A DNA stretch of 64,000 bases from Rhodoferax sp. WC2427 (GTDB taxonomy: Bacteria; Pseudomonadota; Gammaproteobacteria; Burkholderiales; Burkholderiaceae_C): positions 3,844,001 through 3,908,000 of the forward strand of contig NZ_CP162006.1 in NCBI RefSeq assembly GCF_040822085.1, in the 5' to 3' direction. Shown piece after piece: positions 1 through 9,060 of this stretch (positions are counted from its first letter, which is position 1; each line of letters opens with the position of its first letter). Under the pieces are notes generated by a model. The model saw only the letters and a program-made list of their open reading frames with translations. It was not told where the DNA came from and did no database searches. Made by a program: the position numbers and the translations under genes.

Positions 1-114
1 TAGCAACCTGTCGCCAGGAATTTATGACGTTCGGTTTGGTGGGACCACCGAGCCCTTCTTTGCCCGCCACGGGGCCGCAGGCCGTGGCGCAAAGTGCCAA
101 GGTACTATGCCCCG

Positions 115-2142
115 ATGCAGACTCCATCCCATGCCCTCAACCGTTTTGGCTGGGTCCATACGCTCAAGTTCAAGATCATGGCCATGGCGGTGGTCACGGG
201 CGTCTTGTCGGCCCTGGTGACCACCCAATTGGTGCTGGTTACTACGCGGGCCGACATCCAGCGTTCGCTGATGCAAGACGAAGGCAACGATGTCGAGCGA
301 ACCGCCGCGCTTCTGGGCACCAAGGTGAGCATGCTCAGCGACGCATTGCAGGCCGTGGCACAGCAGGCACCTGCGGACATGTGGAACGACACCGCGACCG
401 TCCAGCAGTTCCTGGTGGGTAAGCCCGCCTTGGGTACGTTGTTTGAAAACCTGCTGGCCATCCGTACCGACGGCCAGATGCTGGCACGTATTGGCCAAAA
501 CGCCGGCTCCACCCCTCTGCCCAATATTGCCGAGCGGGCCTATTTTCAGCAGGCGCTTGTCAGCAACGAACCGGTCATCTCCGAACCGCTGCAAGCGAAG
601 GTGATTAAGGCACCGGTGGTGATCATCGCCACCCCCACGCGGGATGCCCAACACCACGTGACCGGGGTGATTGCTGGCGCTGTGCGGCTCCAATCCAGCA
701 GCCTGTTTTCAGAGGTGACCCGCATCCCCAGCCAGGATGGTTCACGCGTTCTCATCATGGACCGCGCTGGAGTGCTGTTGGCGCATACCAATCCCGCCCG
801 TTTGATGGGCAATGCCGCCAACGAACCGGGCCTGGAGGGCCTGTTCCAGCGCTGGCAGGTCCAGGGAGGCCCGATCGACACCACTGGAACCGTCGTCCTG
901 GACCAGGGCCACCTGGTGACCATGGCCGGTATCCCCGGCTCGCCATGGATGCTGGTTCGGCTGACCCCGCTGGCAGTCGCCATGCAACCCGTGCAAGCCG
1001 CCCAGGCCACCGCCTGGAGGGCCGCCGCTGGGGTGGGCCTGCTGGTCGCCATGCTGGCCGGTGCCATGGCGTGGCATCTCACCCGCCCTATTTCCGATCT
1101 GCGCGAACGGGCTGAAAAAATGCTGTCCGAAGGGGCGGACGACACCGAGGCCTGGCCAAGCGACCGCGGCGAAGTCGGTCAATTGGCGCTTGCGTTCCAG
1201 CAGGTGGTCGAACAGCGCAAGCAAAAGCAGAGCGAAACCCAAGCGCTGCTGGCCAAGTTGGCCGCCGTCTTGAACCATGCCGAGGTCGGCATCACCCTGA
1301 CCCGCAGCGGCCATTTCGAACTGGTGAGCAGCCAGTTTTGCCAGATTTTCGAACTCGACAAACTCCAGTTGGTGGGCCAGCCCACCCTGAAAATCCACCC
1401 GTCTGCCGAGGCCTACCAGGCCCTGTCGGCACGGGCCCACCCGGCCTTCATGCAACACGGTGCCTTCGAAGGCGAGGTGGAGCTGATGCGCGGCTCGGGC
1501 GCGCTGTTTTGGGCCCGTATGCGGGGCCGCGCCGTGGTGCCAGGCGACCGCACGCAAGGCACGATCTGGACCGTGGAAGACATCACCGCCTCGCGCGAAC
1601 ACCGGGAGCGCCTGGCCTGGACCTCCAGCCACGATGCACTCACCGGCCTGGCCAACCGCCCGGCCTTCGAAGCCCTGCTGGCCCGCGCCACCGACCGCGC
1701 AGGCAGCGTGCCCTTTTGCGCCATGTTCATCGACCTGGACCGCTTCAAACAGGTCAACGACACCGGCGGCCACGCGGCGGGCGATGCCCTGCTGCGCGAT
1801 GTGGCCCAGACCTTGGCCGCCCAGGTGCGCCAGACCGACACCGTGGCCCGCCTGGGCGGAGATGAGTTCGCCATCTTCCTTGGCAGTTGCCCTTTGGAAC
1901 AGGCGCTGGAGATCGGTGAAAAATTGCGCACCGCCGTGGAAGCCTACCGCCTGCCCTGGGAAGGCCACAGCTTCAGCGTCAGCACCAGCATCGGCCTGGT
2001 GGCGGTGGACGGCAGCTACACCACCGTAGCCGACGTACTGCGCGCCGCCGACGCCGCCTGCTACGCCGCCAAGGAAAAGGGGCGCAACGCGGTGGCGGTG
2101 TTTGATCCGCTGGTGGCAAAGGTGGAGAAAGGGGCGATCTGA
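115..2142 (+). CDS. Membrane-bound diguanylate cyclase with Cache, HAMP, PAS and GGDEF domains
   Basis: Predicted to make cyclic di-GMP from two GTP at the inner membrane in response to a periplasmic ligand. The 675-residue product has a membrane helix near residues 20-40, a periplasmic Cache-like region to about 300, a second helix (about 302-322), a HAMP segment (LTRPISDLRERAEKML), a PAS domain (about 385-500) and a C-terminal GGDEF domain. The catalytic motif RLGGDEFAIF is intact near residue 580, and the inhibitory RxxD site (RQTD) lies five residues before it, so product inhibition is likely. No EAL domain is present. The ATG at 115 is preferred over an in-frame GTG at 94 because it begins just before the basic and hydrophobic N-terminus. 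The sensed ligand cannot be deduced. Confidence 0.88.
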   Translation: MQTPSHALNRFGWVHTLKFKIMAMAVVTGVLSALVTTQLVLVTTRADIQRSLMQDEGNDVERTAALLGTKVSMLSDALQAVAQQAPADMWNDTATVQQFLVGKPALGTLFENLLAIRTDGQMLARIGQNAGSTPLPNIAERAYFQQALVSNEPVISEPLQAKVIKAPVVIIATPTRDAQHHVTGVIAGAVRLQSSSLFSEVTRIPSQDGSRVLIMDRAGVLLAHTNPARLMGNAANEPGLEGLFQRWQVQGGPIDTTGTVVLDQGHLVTMAGIPGSPWMLVRLTPLAVAMQPVQAAQATAWRAAAGVGLLVAMLAGAMAWHLTRPISDLRERAEKMLSEGADDTEAWPSDRGEVGQLALAFQQVVEQRKQKQSETQALLAKLAAVLNHAEVGITLTRSGHFELVSSQFCQIFELDKLQLVGQPTLKIHPSAEAYQALSARAHPAFMQHGAFEGEVELMRGSGALFWARMRGRAVVPGDRTQGTIWTVEDITASREHRERLAWTSSHDALTGLANRPAFEALLARATDRAGSVPFCAMFIDLDRFKQVNDTGGHAAGDALLRDVAQTLAAQVRQTDTVARLGGDEFAIFLGSCPLEQALEIGEKLRTAVEAYRLPWEGHSFSVSTSIGLVAVDGSYTTVADVLRAADAACYAAKEKGRNAVAVFDPLVAKVEKGAI

Positions 2143-2160
2143 ACACCACTCCACCGCCAG

Positions 2161-2182
2161 GCTCCAGGTCTTGTGCTGGAGC
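2161..2182. other. Hairpin between the cyclase and phosphatase genes
   Basis: Perfect 7-bp arms GCTCCAG (2161-2167) and CTGGAGC (2176-2182) are separated by 8 nt. No T-run follows, so intrinsic termination is uncertain. It lies 19 bp after the cyclase stop. Confidence 0.3.
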
Positions 2183-2304
2183 AGCTGAGGCGGTCGACCC
2201 AGACCCCACGCAGCCAGACAAGCGGCGATGGCAAGACCGCCTCCAGGACTCTGCTACCGTTCGCCTGGGCGTGGCCCTGACCTTCCATTCCGATCCGCTT
2301 GACC

Positions 2305-2784
2305 ATGAAAACCTACTCTGTTCTTTTTGTCTGCATGGGCAACATCTGCCGCAGCCCAACCGCCCACGGCGTGTTCCAGCACAAGGTGCACGCGCTCGGC
2401 CTGGGCCATCGCATCCAGGTGGATTCCGCAGGCACCCACAACTACCACCCCAACAGCCCACCAGACAGCCGCTCCCAGGCCCATGCGTCCCGGCGAGGCT
2501 ACGACTTGTCACGCTTGCGGGCACGGCAGATCCTGGATGCCGACTTTGAAGTGCACGACCTGATCCTGGTGATGGACTGGGACAACCTGGCCCTCGCGCA
2601 AAGCGAAAGCCCACCCCGCCACCACCCCAAGATCCGCCGCCTGACCGAGTTCTGCGAAAGCCACGACAGCCCAGTGGTGCCAGACCCCTACTACGGTGGC
2701 GAGCGCGGGTTTGAGGAAGTGCTGGACCTGGTGGAGGACGCCTGCGAGGGCTTGCTCAGGCATGTACAGCGCCAATTGGGCTGA
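2305..2784 (+). CDS. Low-molecular-weight protein tyrosine phosphatase
   Basis: A cytoplasmic phosphatase of the arsenate-reductase-like LMW-PTP fold that hydrolyses phosphotyrosine. The P-loop CMGNICRSP fits CX5R(S/T), with the nucleophilic Cys at residue 10 and Arg at 16. The general-acid aspartate lies in DPYYGG near the C-terminus. The 159 residues match the family length (about 150-165). The ATG at 2305 is chosen over a TTG two codons upstream. The gene stands alone, without a tyrosine kinase or exopolysaccharide cluster beside it, so its substrate is unknown. Confidence 0.9.
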   Translation: MKTYSVLFVCMGNICRSPTAHGVFQHKVHALGLGHRIQVDSAGTHNYHPNSPPDSRSQAHASRRGYDLSRLRARQILDADFEVHDLILVMDWDNLALAQSESPPRHHPKIRRLTEFCESHDSPVVPDPYYGGERGFEEVLDLVEDACEGLLRHVQRQLG

Positions 2785-2817
2785 GATGCGGGCCCACCGG
2801 GCTGGCGGCACGGCTCC

Positions 2818-3753
2818 TCAGTCGAACAACGACGGCATCCGCGTCGATCCCGTGCCACCGGACACACCCAGCATTTCCATCAGGGTGCGCGCATTCCTCT
2901 GACCTTGGTCTTCCATATTGTTGTTGAACACCACCTGAACGGTGCCAATGTGGGCGGCCAGTTGCTGGATGGGAGGCACCAGACTGGCCAGCTCTGCCGC
3001 TGGGTAGTCGTAGTTGAAGCGATCCGAAGATGCCGCGTGCCCTTTCTGGTTCCAGGACGCCTGGTTGCGGCCATGCAACCGCACGATGGCCAGCTCCGGA
3101 TGGGTGGCTTGCCAGATGGCCGGTACGCTGTTGTCAAACCCTTGCGGACCGTCCACCACGGTGTGGACCACGCCGAGCGCCTGCTCAAAATCCAGTGTCG
3201 CTTGCCGGGCCTCCCCCTCAAACCAGGACGCGTGCCGAAACTCCACCGCAACCAGATACCCAGCCATGCGCTGCACACACTCGCGTACGTGGGCATGGCC
3301 CGAGCGATTGCGCTGGATCCAGGGCGGAAACTGAAAATGCACGGCCTTCAGTTTGCCCACGCGCTGCAACGGCTCCAGTGCGCCCACAAAGCGCAGCCAA
3401 AGTTCATCCACCAGTTCACCCGGCAATTCACGGTAGTACACGTTAGGGCGCCGTGTCGCAGGCAAGGCCGCCTGGATGTCCCTGGGCAGCATCAGCGGCG
3501 AGGTTTGGTGGCCCGTGAACAGCCGAAACGCCTTCACGTTGAACACGAACCCTTCGGGAGTTCGGTCTGCCCACAGCTGCGCGTTGTGCGCAGTGGGCAT
3601 GGCGTAGTAGCTGGAATCCACCTCCACGGTCGGGAACTGCGAGGCGTAAAACCGCAAGCGGTCTTCGGCGCTGTGCACACCGCGCGGATAGAAACGCTTG
3701 CACGCCACCAAGGACTGGTCCGTCCAGGATGCAGTGCCTACCAAAATGGCCAT
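2818..3753 (-). CDS. DUF72 (YecE-like) domain protein
   Basis: A 311-residue protein of the DUF72 family, a TIM-barrel fold of unknown biochemical role. Family signs are the N-terminus VGTASWTDQSL, the segment EVDSSYYAMPT, VFNVKAFRLFTGHQ and the C-terminal VVFNNNMEDQGQRNA. The ATG at 3753 starts directly at the conserved strand. It is divergent from the helicase at 3829, and the 75-bp gap holds a LexA-like box, so DNA-damage control of this gene is possible. No function is assigned beyond the family. Confidence 0.85.
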   Translation of the reverse strand: MAILVGTASWTDQSLVACKRFYPRGVHSAEDRLRFYASQFPTVEVDSSYYAMPTAHNAQLWADRTPEGFVFNVKAFRLFTGHQTSPLMLPRDIQAALPATRRPNVYYRELPGELVDELWLRFVGALEPLQRVGKLKAVHFQFPPWIQRNRSGHAHVRECVQRMAGYLVAVEFRHASWFEGEARQATLDFEQALGVVHTVVDGPQGFDNSVPAIWQATHPELAIVRLHGRNQASWNQKGHAASSDRFNYDYPAAELASLVPPIQQLAAHIGTVQVVFNNNMEDQGQRNARTLMEMLGVSGGTGSTRMPSLFD

Positions 3754-3789
3754 AGCATCGTCCCTTCACCTCTTCAAAGCCGGTAGAAA

Positions 3790-3805
3790 CTGGATTCATA
3801 TACAG
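3790..3805. promoter_or_regulatory. Candidate LexA (SOS) box
   Basis: CTGGATTCATATACAG fits CTG-N10-CAG and differs from the stricter CTGT-N8-ACAG form at one base on the left arm. The flanks AA and TA extend the resemblance to the E. coli SOS box. It lies 23 bp before the helicase ATG and 36 bp before the divergent DUF72 gene. Confidence 0.55.
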
Positions 3806-3828
3806 TACAGGCAGTTAACGATGTGCCT

Positions 3829-5970
3829 ATGTCCACCGTGTTGCCCTCCCCTGTTGATCCCTTCGCTGAGCTGAACCCGGCCCAGCAGGATGCCGTGCGC
3901 CACGGCCTGGGTGACCAGGCCAGCGACACCCGACCCTTGCTGGTCATCGCCGGCGCGGGGTCGGGCAAAACCAATACCTTGGCCCACCGGGTGGCCAACT
4001 TGATTCTGCACGGTGCCGATCCCCAACGCATCCTGCTGCTGACGTTCTCACGCCGGGCCGCCGTCGAAATGGAGCGCCGCGTGGCCAGCGTTGTGGGTCG
4101 GGTTCTGAAAGCCAGCGGGGCGACCTCTTCCTTTGCGGCCCGCCTGCCTACGGCGCCTGTGCCAGCCCTCCCCTGGTCGGGCACCTTCCACAGTGTGGGC
4201 GCGCGCCTGCTGCGCGAATATGCGCTGCGCATCGGACTGGATGAGGCCTTCACCATCCATGACCGTAGCGATTCCGAAGACTTGCTCGGGCTGGTACGCC
4301 ACGACTTGAACCTGTCGGCCACGAAGAACCGGTTTCCGCAAAAGGGCACCTGCCTGGCCATCTACTCGCGGGTAGTGAACACGCAGGGGTCGCTGGCGGA
4401 AGTGCTGGCCTCGACCTTCACTTGGTGTGCCGCCTGGGAAAGTGAACTCAAAACCCTGTTCCGCAGCTATGTGGAAGCCAAGCAAACGCAAAACGTGCTG
4501 GACTACGACGACCTGCTGCTGTGCTGGGCAGAAATGGCCTCCGAGCCGGTATTGGCGGCCGAACTGGGCCAGCGCTTCGACCACGTGCTGGTCGACGAAT
4601 ACCAGGACACCAACCGGCTGCAGGCGGCGATCCTGCTGGGCATGAAGCCCGATGGTGCCGGTGTCACCGTGGTCGGCGACGATGCCCAATCCATCTACGC
4701 CTTCCGCGGTGCCACGGTACGCAACATCCTGGACTTCCCGCACCAGTTCGGTCAGACGGGGCAAGCGGGGCCCATAGGACAAGTAGCCCGCGTCGTCACT
4801 CTGGAGCGCAACTATCGGTCGACGCAGCCCATCCTGGAAGCCTCCAACGCGGTCATCGCCCAGGCGCGGGAGCGCCACGCCAAGACCTTGTGGACCGACA
4901 AGATGTCCAGCACCAAGCCCCAACTGGTGCTGGTGCCCGACGAAGCCGACGAGGCGCGCTGGGTTGCCAACCAGATACTGGCCCACCGCGAAGCCGGTCT
5001 GCGCCTGAAGTCCCAGGCGGTGCTGTTCCGCACTTCGTCGCACAGCGCAGCGGTGGAGCTGGAACTGACGCGGCGCGGCATCCCGTTCGTGAAATTCGGG
5101 GGCCTCAAATTCCTGGAGGCCACCCACGTGAAAGACATGCTGGCCATTTTGCGTTTCGCCCAGAACCCACGGGGTCGGCTGGCAGGCATGCGGGTCACGC
5201 AGCTGATTCCGGGTATCGGCGCGGTCACGGCCACGCGGCTACTGGATGCCATGGCGCAGTCCACCCACCCACAGGCGGTGCTCGACACCTTTGAGCCACC
5301 CGGCGGCGCCAAGCTGGAATGGCAAGCCTTCGCCACCTTGTACCGGAGCCTGCGCCATCCACAGTTGGCATGGCCCGCCGATATGGCGCTGGCCAAGCAG
5401 TGGTACCTTCCCCACCTGGAGCGCCTGCACGACGATGCCGACGCGCGGCGCGCCGATATCGAGAACCAGGAGCGCATGGCCAGTGGCTATGCCAGCGCTG
5501 AGCGCTTTCTGACCGACCTGACGCTGGACCCGCCCGATGCCACCAGCGACCAGTCCGGCGTACCGAGCCGGGACGAGGACTACACCACGCTGTCCACCAT
5601 CCACTCGGCCAAGGGACAGGAATGGAAAGCGGTGTTTGTGCTGCGCGCGGTGGATGGCTGCATACCGTCCGACATGGCCACCGGCCACAGCGCCGACATC
5701 GAAGAGGAACGGCGCCTGCTGTATGTGGCCATGACGCGAGCGCGGGACTATTTGCACGTAATGCAGCCGCACCGGTTCTATGTGACCCAGCAGCGCACCA
5801 GCGGGGACCGGCATGTGTATGCGCTGCGCACGCGGTTTATCACGGCGGCCATGCTGCCAGGATTCGAGCGCATCAGCTGGCCATCGGCACCACCGGGCAC
5901 CCCAGGATCCACGCAAGCGACGGGAGCGGTGATGCAGGTGCGGGATCGGGTGCGGGCGGCCTGGCGCTGA
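3829..5970 (+). CDS. UvrD/Rep-family superfamily 1A DNA helicase
   Basis: An ATP-driven 3'-5' DNA helicase of the UvrD/Rep/PcrA class, about 713 residues. Visible motifs are Walker A AGAGSGKTNT, motif Ia TFSRRAAVEME, motif II DEYQDTN, motif III GDDAQSIYAFRGA, motif IV ERNYRST, motif V STIHSAKGQEW and motif VI LYVAMTRARD. The set is complete, so the enzyme should be active. The ATG at 3829 is preferred; an in-frame GTG lies two codons upstream. The LexA-like box just upstream suggests SOS induction. It is not clear which paralogue (UvrD, Rep or another) this is; the short C-terminus argues against full-length UvrD. Confidence 0.87.
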   Translation: MSTVLPSPVDPFAELNPAQQDAVRHGLGDQASDTRPLLVIAGAGSGKTNTLAHRVANLILHGADPQRILLLTFSRRAAVEMERRVASVVGRVLKASGATSSFAARLPTAPVPALPWSGTFHSVGARLLREYALRIGLDEAFTIHDRSDSEDLLGLVRHDLNLSATKNRFPQKGTCLAIYSRVVNTQGSLAEVLASTFTWCAAWESELKTLFRSYVEAKQTQNVLDYDDLLLCWAEMASEPVLAAELGQRFDHVLVDEYQDTNRLQAAILLGMKPDGAGVTVVGDDAQSIYAFRGATVRNILDFPHQFGQTGQAGPIGQVARVVTLERNYRSTQPILEASNAVIAQARERHAKTLWTDKMSSTKPQLVLVPDEADEARWVANQILAHREAGLRLKSQAVLFRTSSHSAAVELELTRRGIPFVKFGGLKFLEATHVKDMLAILRFAQNPRGRLAGMRVTQLIPGIGAVTATRLLDAMAQSTHPQAVLDTFEPPGGAKLEWQAFATLYRSLRHPQLAWPADMALAKQWYLPHLERLHDDADARRADIENQERMASGYASAERFLTDLTLDPPDATSDQSGVPSRDEDYTTLSTIHSAKGQEWKAVFVLRAVDGCIPSDMATGHSADIEEERRLLYVAMTRARDYLHVMQPHRFYVTQQRTSGDRHVYALRTRFITAAMLPGFERISWPSAPPGTPGSTQATGAVMQVRDRVRAAWR

Positions 5971-5995
5971 CGCAACCAGACCCCAAGGCCGCCCG

Positions 5996-7873
5996 TTATT
6001 CGACGGTCACGCTCTTCGCCAAATTCCGCGGTTTGTCCACATCGGTCCCCCGCGCACACGCCGTGTGGTACGCCAGCAATTGCAGTGGCACCACGTGCAG
6101 CAGGGGCGACAGCGCGCCGTAGTGTTCGGGCATGCGGATCACGTGCAGGCCTTCGCCGCTGGCGATGTGGGAGTCGGCATCGGCCAGCACGTAGAGCACG
6201 CCGCCGCGGGCGCGGACTTCTTGCAGGTTGCTCTTGAGCTTTTCGATCAGCGTGTCGTTGGGGGCCACGGCCACCACGGGCATCTCGCTGGTCACCAGGG
6301 CCAGGGGGCCGTGTTTGAGCTCGCCTGCGGCATAGGCTTCGGCGTGGATGTAGGTGATTTCCTTGAGCTTGAGCGCGCCTTCCAGGGCGATGGGGTAGTG
6401 CAGGCCGCGGCCCAGGAACAGGGCGTTTTCTTTCGGTGCGAAGTCTTCGGCCCAGGCGATGAGCTGGGGCTCCAGCGCCAGCACTGCTTGCAGCGCAGCG
6501 GGCAGGTGGCGCATGGCTTTGAGGTGCTCGGCTTCTTCTTCGGCGCTCAGGCGGCCCTTGGTTTTGGCCAGGGCCAGGGTCAGCAGGAACAAGCCCGCCA
6601 GCTGGGTGGTGAAGGCCTTGGTGGAGGCCACGCCGATCTCGACGCCCGCACGGGTGATGTAGGCCAGCTCGCACTCGCGCACCATGGCCGAGGTGGAGAC
6701 GTTGCAGACCGTCAGCGTGTGCTGCACGCCCAGGCCTTGGGCGTGGCGCAGGGCGGCCAGGGTGTCGGCGGTTTCGCCAGACTGGGTGATGGTGACGATC
6801 AGGGTCTTGGGGTTGGGCACCGAGTCGCGGTAGCGGTATTCGCTGGCAATCTCCACCTGGGTGGGCACCTTGGCGATGGATTCCAGCCAGTACTTGGCGG
6901 TGCAGCCGCTGTAGTAGCTGGTGCCGCAGGCCAGGATGAGGACCGAGTCGATGTCGGCAAACACTTTGGCGGCATCACCGCCGTTAGGGCCGTCGAACAG
7001 GCCGGGCACGATGGAGGTCACGCCTTCCAGCGTGTCGCCGATGGCACGGGGCTGCTCGAAGATCTCTTTCTGCATGTAGTGGCGGTACGGGCCGAGTTCG
7101 GCCGCGCCGCTGTGGGCCAGCACGGTTTTGACGCTGCGGATGACGGGCTTGTGGGCCTTGTCCACGATCCAGTATTTGCCCAGTTGCACGTCCACCACGT
7201 CACCCTCTTCCAGGTAGACGATCTGGTCGGTCACACCGGCCAGGGCCATCGCATCGCTGGCCAGGAAGATCTCGCCCTGGCCCACGCCCAGGATCAGGGG
7301 TGAACCGGCACGCGCGCCGATGATGCGGTGCGGCTCGTCCTTGCTGAACACCGCAATCGCATAGCCGCCGCGCAGTTGCAGCACGGTGGCTTTCACGGCT
7401 TCAAACAGGTCGCCGTTGTACAGGCTATCGACCAGGTGGGCGATGACCTCGGTGTCGGTCTGGCTGGTAAACACGTAGCCCTTGGCTTGCAGGGCGGCGC
7501 GCAGTTCGTCGTGGTTTTCGATGATGCCGTTGTGCACCAGGGCGATGCGGCCGGGGCGGTCGGATGAATTGGCGCCGGGGCCGTGGCTGAAATGGGGGTG
7601 GGCGTTGTGCACCGCCGGTGCGCCATGGGTGGCCCAGCGGGTGTGGGCAATGCCGGTGCCGCCTTCGATGTGGTCCTCGGCCACCTGGGCCATCAGCTCG
7701 GCCACGCGCGAGGTGCTGCGGGCGCGGCGCAGGGCACCGGTGTTTTGCGTCATCTGGCCGTTGTCCTGGATGGCCACGCCGCACGAGTCATAGCCCCGGT
7801 ATTCCAGCCGTTGCAGGCCCTGGACCAAGATAGGGACGATATTGCGGGTAGAGACTGCGCCAACGATGCCACA
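5996..7873 (-). CDS. glmS: Glutamine-fructose-6-phosphate aminotransferase (isomerising)
   Basis: Makes glucosamine-6-phosphate from fructose-6-phosphate and glutamine, the first step to UDP-GlcNAc for peptidoglycan and LPS. The start is fixed by MCGIVGAV, because Cys2 becomes the N-terminal glutaminase nucleophile after Met removal. Two SIS domains follow, with ACGTSYYSG and [12 protein letters not shown]. The C-terminus LAKSVTVE matches the family. The 625 residues are slightly more than the usual 608-612. It is convergent with the helicase gene (25-bp gap) and divergent from the Lrp-type regulator. No glmS ribozyme is expected or seen; the 138-bp upstream gap is AT-rich with an inverted repeat. 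Confidence 0.96.
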   Translation of the reverse strand, partial: CGIVGAVSTRNIVPILVQGLQRLEYRGYDSCGVAIQDNGQMTQNTGALRRARSTSRVAELMAQVAEDHIEGGTGIAHTRWATHGAPAVHNAHPHFSHGPGANSSDRPGRIALVHNGIIENHDELRAALQAKGYVFTSQTDTEVIAHLVDSLYNGDLFEAVKATVLQLRGGYAIAVFSKDEPHRIIGARAGSPLILGVGQGEIFLASDAMALAGVTDQIVYLEEGDVVDVQLGKYWIVDKAHKPVIRSVKTVLAHSGAAELGPYRHYMQKEIFEQPRAIGDTLEGVTSIVPGLFDGPNGGDAAKVFADIDSVLILACGTSYYSGCTAKYWLESIAKVPTQVEIASEYRYRDSVPNPKTLIVTITQSGETADTLAALRHAQGLGVQHTLTVCNVSTSAMVRECELAYITRAGVEIGVASTKAFTTQLAGLFLLTLALAKTKGRLSAEEEAEHLKAMRHLPAALQAVLALEPQLIAWAEDFAPKENALFLGRGLHYPIALEGALKLKEITYIHAEAYAAGELKHGPLALVTSEMPVVAVAPNDTLIEKLKSNLQEVRARGGVLYVLADADSHIASGEGLHVIRMPEHYGALSPLLHVVPLQLLAYHTACARGTDVDKPRNLAKSVTVE

Positions 7874-7958
7874 CATAGAAAACTCCGAGTTTGTTGAGTG
7901 AGCGGATGTTAAGCCGCACCACCATCCCAAAGGTTTCAATATTTCACGTTATTTGCAG

Positions 7959-7992
7959 TTTAATTTCTCAATCACAAACACAAGAAATTAAA
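7959..7992. promoter_or_regulatory. Inverted repeat in the glmS/Lrp-type intergenic region
   Basis: Perfect 10-bp arms TTTAATTTCT (7959-7968) and AGAAATTAAA (7983-7992) with a 14-nt spacer sit in an AT-rich 138-bp region between divergent genes. The site ends 19 bp before the regulator's ATG. An operator for autoregulation by the adjacent Lrp/AsnC protein is plausible but unproven. Confidence 0.4.
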
Positions 7993-8011
7993 TTACACAT
8001 ACATTTAATTT

Positions 8012-8518
8012 ATGGAACAAATAGACCTAGACAGTACCGACCTGCGCCTGCTGCACCAGCTGCAAGTGGATGCGTCGCTGAGCAACCTGGCCCTGGCCGA
8101 GTTGGTGCATGTGTCCGCCCCCACCTGCCTGCGGCGGGTCAAGCGGCTGGTGGAGGCGGGGCTGATCGAGCGGCAGGTGGCGATTTTGAGCGCCGACCGG
8201 CTGGCGGTGCAGCAGGGCCACGGCCTGACCGCCATCATCGAGATCACGCTGGACCGGCAGGACGAGGAGCGGCTGGCCGCCTTCGAGCTGCGGGTGGCCT
8301 TGGATGAGGCGGTGCAGCAGTGCTACCGCGTGTCGCCCGGGCCTGATTTCTGCTTGGTGGTGTTTGCGCACGACATGCCGGGCTACCTGGCGCTGGCGCA
8401 GCGCCTGTTCACCAGCGATGCGAATGTGCGCAACGTGAAGGCGTTTTTCAGCCTGAAGCGCAGCAAATTTGCACCGTTTGTGCCGGTGCTGCCGGTGCTG
8501 CCGGTGTCACCCCCTTGA
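8012..8518 (+). CDS. Lrp/AsnC-family transcriptional regulator
   Basis: A 168-residue DNA-binding regulator. The N-terminal winged HTH spans residues 4-60 (DLRLLHQLQVDASLSNLAL, then a recognition helix around APTCLRRVKRLVEAGLI). The C-terminal RAM ligand-binding domain includes GPDFCLVVFAHDMPGYLAL. Such proteins usually sense amino acids and regulate themselves or a neighbour. The divergent neighbour is glmS, with an AT-rich inverted repeat between them. The C-terminus carries a short repetitive PVLPVLPV tail from a local 9-bp repeat. The target and effector are unknown. Confidence 0.88.
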   Translation: MEQIDLDSTDLRLLHQLQVDASLSNLALAELVHVSAPTCLRRVKRLVEAGLIERQVAILSADRLAVQQGHGLTAIIEITLDRQDEERLAAFELRVALDEAVQQCYRVSPGPDFCLVVFAHDMPGYLALAQRLFTSDANVRNVKAFFSLKRSKFAPFVPVLPVLPVSPP

Positions 8519-8579
8519 CCCCAGGCTTTACAGCCGTGGGACGCAGAGTCAGCCTGTATGCATTTACATTACCCGCACC

Positions 8580-8807
8580 ATGACGCATTACAAAACGATT
8601 TACAAATGCAGCCAATGCGGTGCCACCAGCTACCAGCCCGTGATTGGCCGCGATGCCAGCGGCGCCCTCATGCCCACCGGCGTGTACCGCTGCACCGGCT
8701 GCCGGGTCACCTTCACCGATCCCAAAGACTGGTGGGGCCATCCGGGTGCCACCGCTGCGGCCCCCGTACAAACCAACCCGCATGCAGGCACCTCGCCCGG
8801 TAGCTGA
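8580..8807 (+). CDS. Small zinc-ribbon-like protein
   Basis: A 75-residue protein starting MTHYKTIYKCSQCG, with two CxxC knuckles (CSQC near residue 10, CTGC near 40). This is the arrangement of a single zinc ribbon. A short Pro/Ala-rich tail follows GWWGHP-like residues (DWWGHPGATAA). Small ribbons like this often bind zinc without a known enzymatic role; I do not recognise the specific family. It lies 61 bp after the Lrp-type gene on the same strand and may be co-transcribed. A strong palindrome begins 32 bp after its stop. Confidence 0.65.
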   Translation: MTHYKTIYKCSQCGATSYQPVIGRDASGALMPTGVYRCTGCRVTFTDPKDWWGHPGATAAAPVQTNPHAGTSPGS

Positions 8808-8839
8808 TTGCTATATTTTTAAACCAAAATTCAAGGCAT

Positions 8840-8886
8840 AAAAATAGCTGCTCACGCTTATTAATTAAGCGTGAGCAGCTATTTTT
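8840..8886. repeat. Palindromic repeat copy A (perfect 21-bp arms)
   Basis: The left arm (8840-8860) starts AAAAATAGCTGCTCACG; the right arm (8866-8886) is its exact reverse complement, and the spacer is TTAAT. This is the most symmetrical member of the dispersed family. A following T-run means it could terminate transcription of the zinc-ribbon gene. Confidence 0.85.
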
Positions 8887-8939
8887 TCAGGAGTAAATTT
8901 GCACACCCCCAGGCTGCAGTGCTTCGCATCTTTCGCCAA

Positions 8940-8980
8940 CCCCCTTGCAGGGGGCAACACCAGCAGCCTGGCAAAGCCAG
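8940..8980. other. Two short GC-rich hairpins in the 8808-9060 gap
   Basis: CCCCC-TTGCA-GGGGG (8940-8954) and CTGGC-AAA-GCCAG (8968-8980) lie in tandem downstream of the palindrome. They precede a well-spaced ribosome-binding sequence GGAAGGAGAG (8996-9005) and an ATG at 9010 whose frame soon runs antisense into the permease gene. They may be a remnant of an inserted element. Confidence 0.3.
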
Positions 8981-9060
8981 TTCTGCGGTGTTCCTGGAAG
9001 GAGAGCGTTATGTCTGCACGAGGGAGCTCGGTCATTACTTTTCAGGAGTATCAACGTCGG

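Noticed and set aside
94..114. GTG start for the diguanylate cyclase
   Set aside because: It adds seven residues with no ribosome-binding site; the ATG at 115 precedes the basic N-terminus and first membrane helix.
7874..8011. glmS ribozyme
   Set aside because: The gap has no resemblance to the ribozyme core, which is a feature of Gram-positive glmS leaders.
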